DNA of 41,823 nucleotides from positions 1 through 41,823 of the forward strand of contig URPH01000025.1 of the NCBI GenBank assembly GCA_900549665.1, written 5' to 3'. Below the pieces are notes generated by a model, which was not told where the DNA came from, made no database searches, and saw only the letters and a program-made list of their open reading frames with translations. The position numbers and the translations under genes are program-made. Shown here one piece after another: positions 40,989 through 41,823 of this stretch (position 1 is the stretch's first letter; every line of letters begins with the position of its first letter). This stretch comes from an uncultured Lachnospiraceae bacterium (GTDB taxonomy: Bacteria; Bacillota; Clostridia; Lachnospirales; Lachnospiraceae).

Positions 40989-41428
40989 GCCATTTCTCCT
41001 TTCAGAAGCTTCCTAAAATCCGATGCGTATGTACGGGAAATAATGATATGCTCACCGCTGACAAGTGTTGCATCAATCCTATTCGACGGCATACTTTTTA
41101 GCTTTTCCACCTTGTTTACATTGATAATCATCGACTTGCTACAGCGGAAATAACTCTCATCGTCTAGAAATAATTCGATTGAATATAATGACATCTCTAC
41201 TTGAATTTCATTATCATCTGTGTAGACAAATGTCTTATTATCCACCTTTTCTATATACAGAATTTCCTCCGGTGTAAAAACAATTGTCTCGTCGTTTTTT
41301 CGTCCAATTAGTTTTCTTTGACGTTTGTCCATAAAAAGCAACACCGCCTCAACCTCAGGATCTTTCTCCTTATAATTTAAAATCAGCTCATCTTCGCCTT
41401 TATTAATCTTATTAATTGTGTATCGCAT
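40985..41428 (-). CDS. LytTR DNA-binding regulator, cassette B
   Basis: A 147-residue protein with a short N-terminal part and a LytTR domain (about 48-147: FTPEEILYIEKVDNKTFVYT; YFRCSKSMIINVNKVEKLKS; SGEHIIISRTYASDFRKLLK). It has no receiver domain. It parallels the cassette A regulator block for block (YIEsVDkrTyiYT; aKaMIvNirKikslK; geqIIIaRsY). AAAGGAG precedes the ATG. Its probable targets are the repeats before the ATPase gene. It sits directly beside mobile-element remnants at the right edge. Confidence 0.9.
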   Translation of the reverse strand: MRYTINKINKGEDELILNYKEKDPEVEAVLLFMDKRQRKLIGRKNDETIVFTPEEILYIEKVDNKTFVYTDDNEIQVEMSLYSIELFLDDESYFRCSKSMIINVNKVEKLKSMPSNRIDATLVSGEHIIISRTYASDFRKLLKGEMA

Positions 41429-41656
41429 CGAACTCCTTTCTTAGCAATCCTGTATAATTACCACAATTCAAAACTATCCTCTGCATCAATCCACATTTGC
41501 ATAGTCCCATCAAGGTAAAGTCGTGCATACTCCAAAGGGTTGTCTATAGAAGAAAGTTACAGTAATACTTACGCTTACTGATTATCATTCTACCTCAATA
41601 ATTGCTTCAACAGAAAGCTGACTTGCATAGTCTCCCCATATTCAAACATGAAATAC
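41429..41656 (-). other. short gap with decayed coding remnants
   Basis: Minus-strand frames without proper starts look coding-like: IDNPLEYARLYLDGTMQMWI, then DAEDSFELW and stop at 41458-41460; and IWGDYASQLSVEAIIEVE with stop at 41585-41587. They lie between the recombinase stop and the LytTR gene and are probably C-terminal scraps of mobile-element genes. I do not recognise the families. Confidence 0.35.
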
Positions 41657-41823
41657 TCAATCGCTTTTGTCTCCTATTTTTCGTATACACACTATACACT
41701 CATTTTGTGTGTCATTGTCCAAACTTAATGCAAACTCTTTTTCTATAATCGACAACTTAAATTCTATAGATTTCAGCCACTGACCATTCTCTTTGCGTTC
41801 TTCGTAAATCTGCACATTATCCA
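41657..41823 (-). CDS. large serine recombinase, C-terminal end (partial, runs off the window)
   Basis: The minus-strand frame enters at the window edge and ends at TGA 41657-41659: DNVQIYEERKENGQWLKSIE, then FKLSIIEKEFALSLDNDTQN and ECIVCIRKIGDKSD. This is the typical C-terminus of TndX/TnpX-like large serine recombinases of Clostridia, which excise and integrate conjugative or mobilisable elements. The upstream part, with the resolvase and recombinase domains, would lie beyond 41823, so completeness cannot be judged. It starts at the same DNV motif at which the fragment at 37723-37860 ends, but the two sequences differ, so they are separate copies. Confidence 0.75.
   Translation of the reverse strand, partial: DNVQIYEERKENGQWLKSIEFKLSIIEKEFALSLDNDTQNECIVCIRKIGDKSD

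Noticed and set aside
1..41823. CRISPR arrays, tRNA or rRNA genes, prophage structural genes.
   Set aside because: No regularly spaced repeats, no tRNA- or rRNA-like sequence, and no phage morphogenesis proteins were seen in the window.

Overview
The window looks like a chromosomal segment of a low-to-moderate GC, Gram-positive, endospore-forming anaerobe of the Lachnospiraceae (Clostridia). The pointers are a SpoVT gene behind a sigma-G-like promoter, a T-box upstream of ileS, FeoAB, a DUF5711/LysM/CvpA cluster, strong AGGAGG ribosome binding sites, and the overall look of the proteins. No species is claimed. TGA is a normal stop here (feoB and recombinase ends, for example).

Left part, 0-9.4 kb, nearly all on the minus strand: pfkA > dnaX > ybaB > recR (glycolysis and DNA replication/repair), galM with its own terminator, and an envelope-type cluster LysM protein > DUF5711 protein > CvpA-like protein. 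A RluD-type pseudouridine synthase diverges from pfkA. dnaX carries an E. coli-like candidate programmed -1 frameshift signal.

Middle part, 9.4-31.8 kb: a GntR(YtrA-type)/ABC/two-membrane-protein operon with a clear promoter and operator; aroA; an AraC regulator divergent from feoAB with a 36-bp palindrome between them; a TetR-controlled MacB/FtsX-type exporter with two matching operators; a YbhJ-like aconitase-family hydratase; a 210-bp intergenic hairpin element; glycogen phosphorylase; an SseB-family gene with ileS (type 2, with T-box); and spoVT.

Right part, 32-41.8 kb, is accessory and visibly more AT-rich. It holds two paralogous four-gene cassettes with the same order, LytTR regulator > DUF3021 membrane protein > ABC ATPase > ABC permease (cassette A 32.7-35.6 kb, cassette B 38.8-41.4 kb). 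Each has a LytTR-like direct repeat with 21-bp period between the DUF3021 gene and the ATPase gene. Between and around them lie gene debris: a frameshifted DUF4299-like fragment, an XRE regulator interrupted by one in-frame TGA, an orphan 171-aa gene, a RelB/DinJ antitoxin with a C-terminally truncated RelE/ParE toxin, and two pieces of large serine recombinases, one running off the right edge. This is best read as a hot spot of mobile-element insertion and decay that carries duplicated LytTR-regulated transporters.
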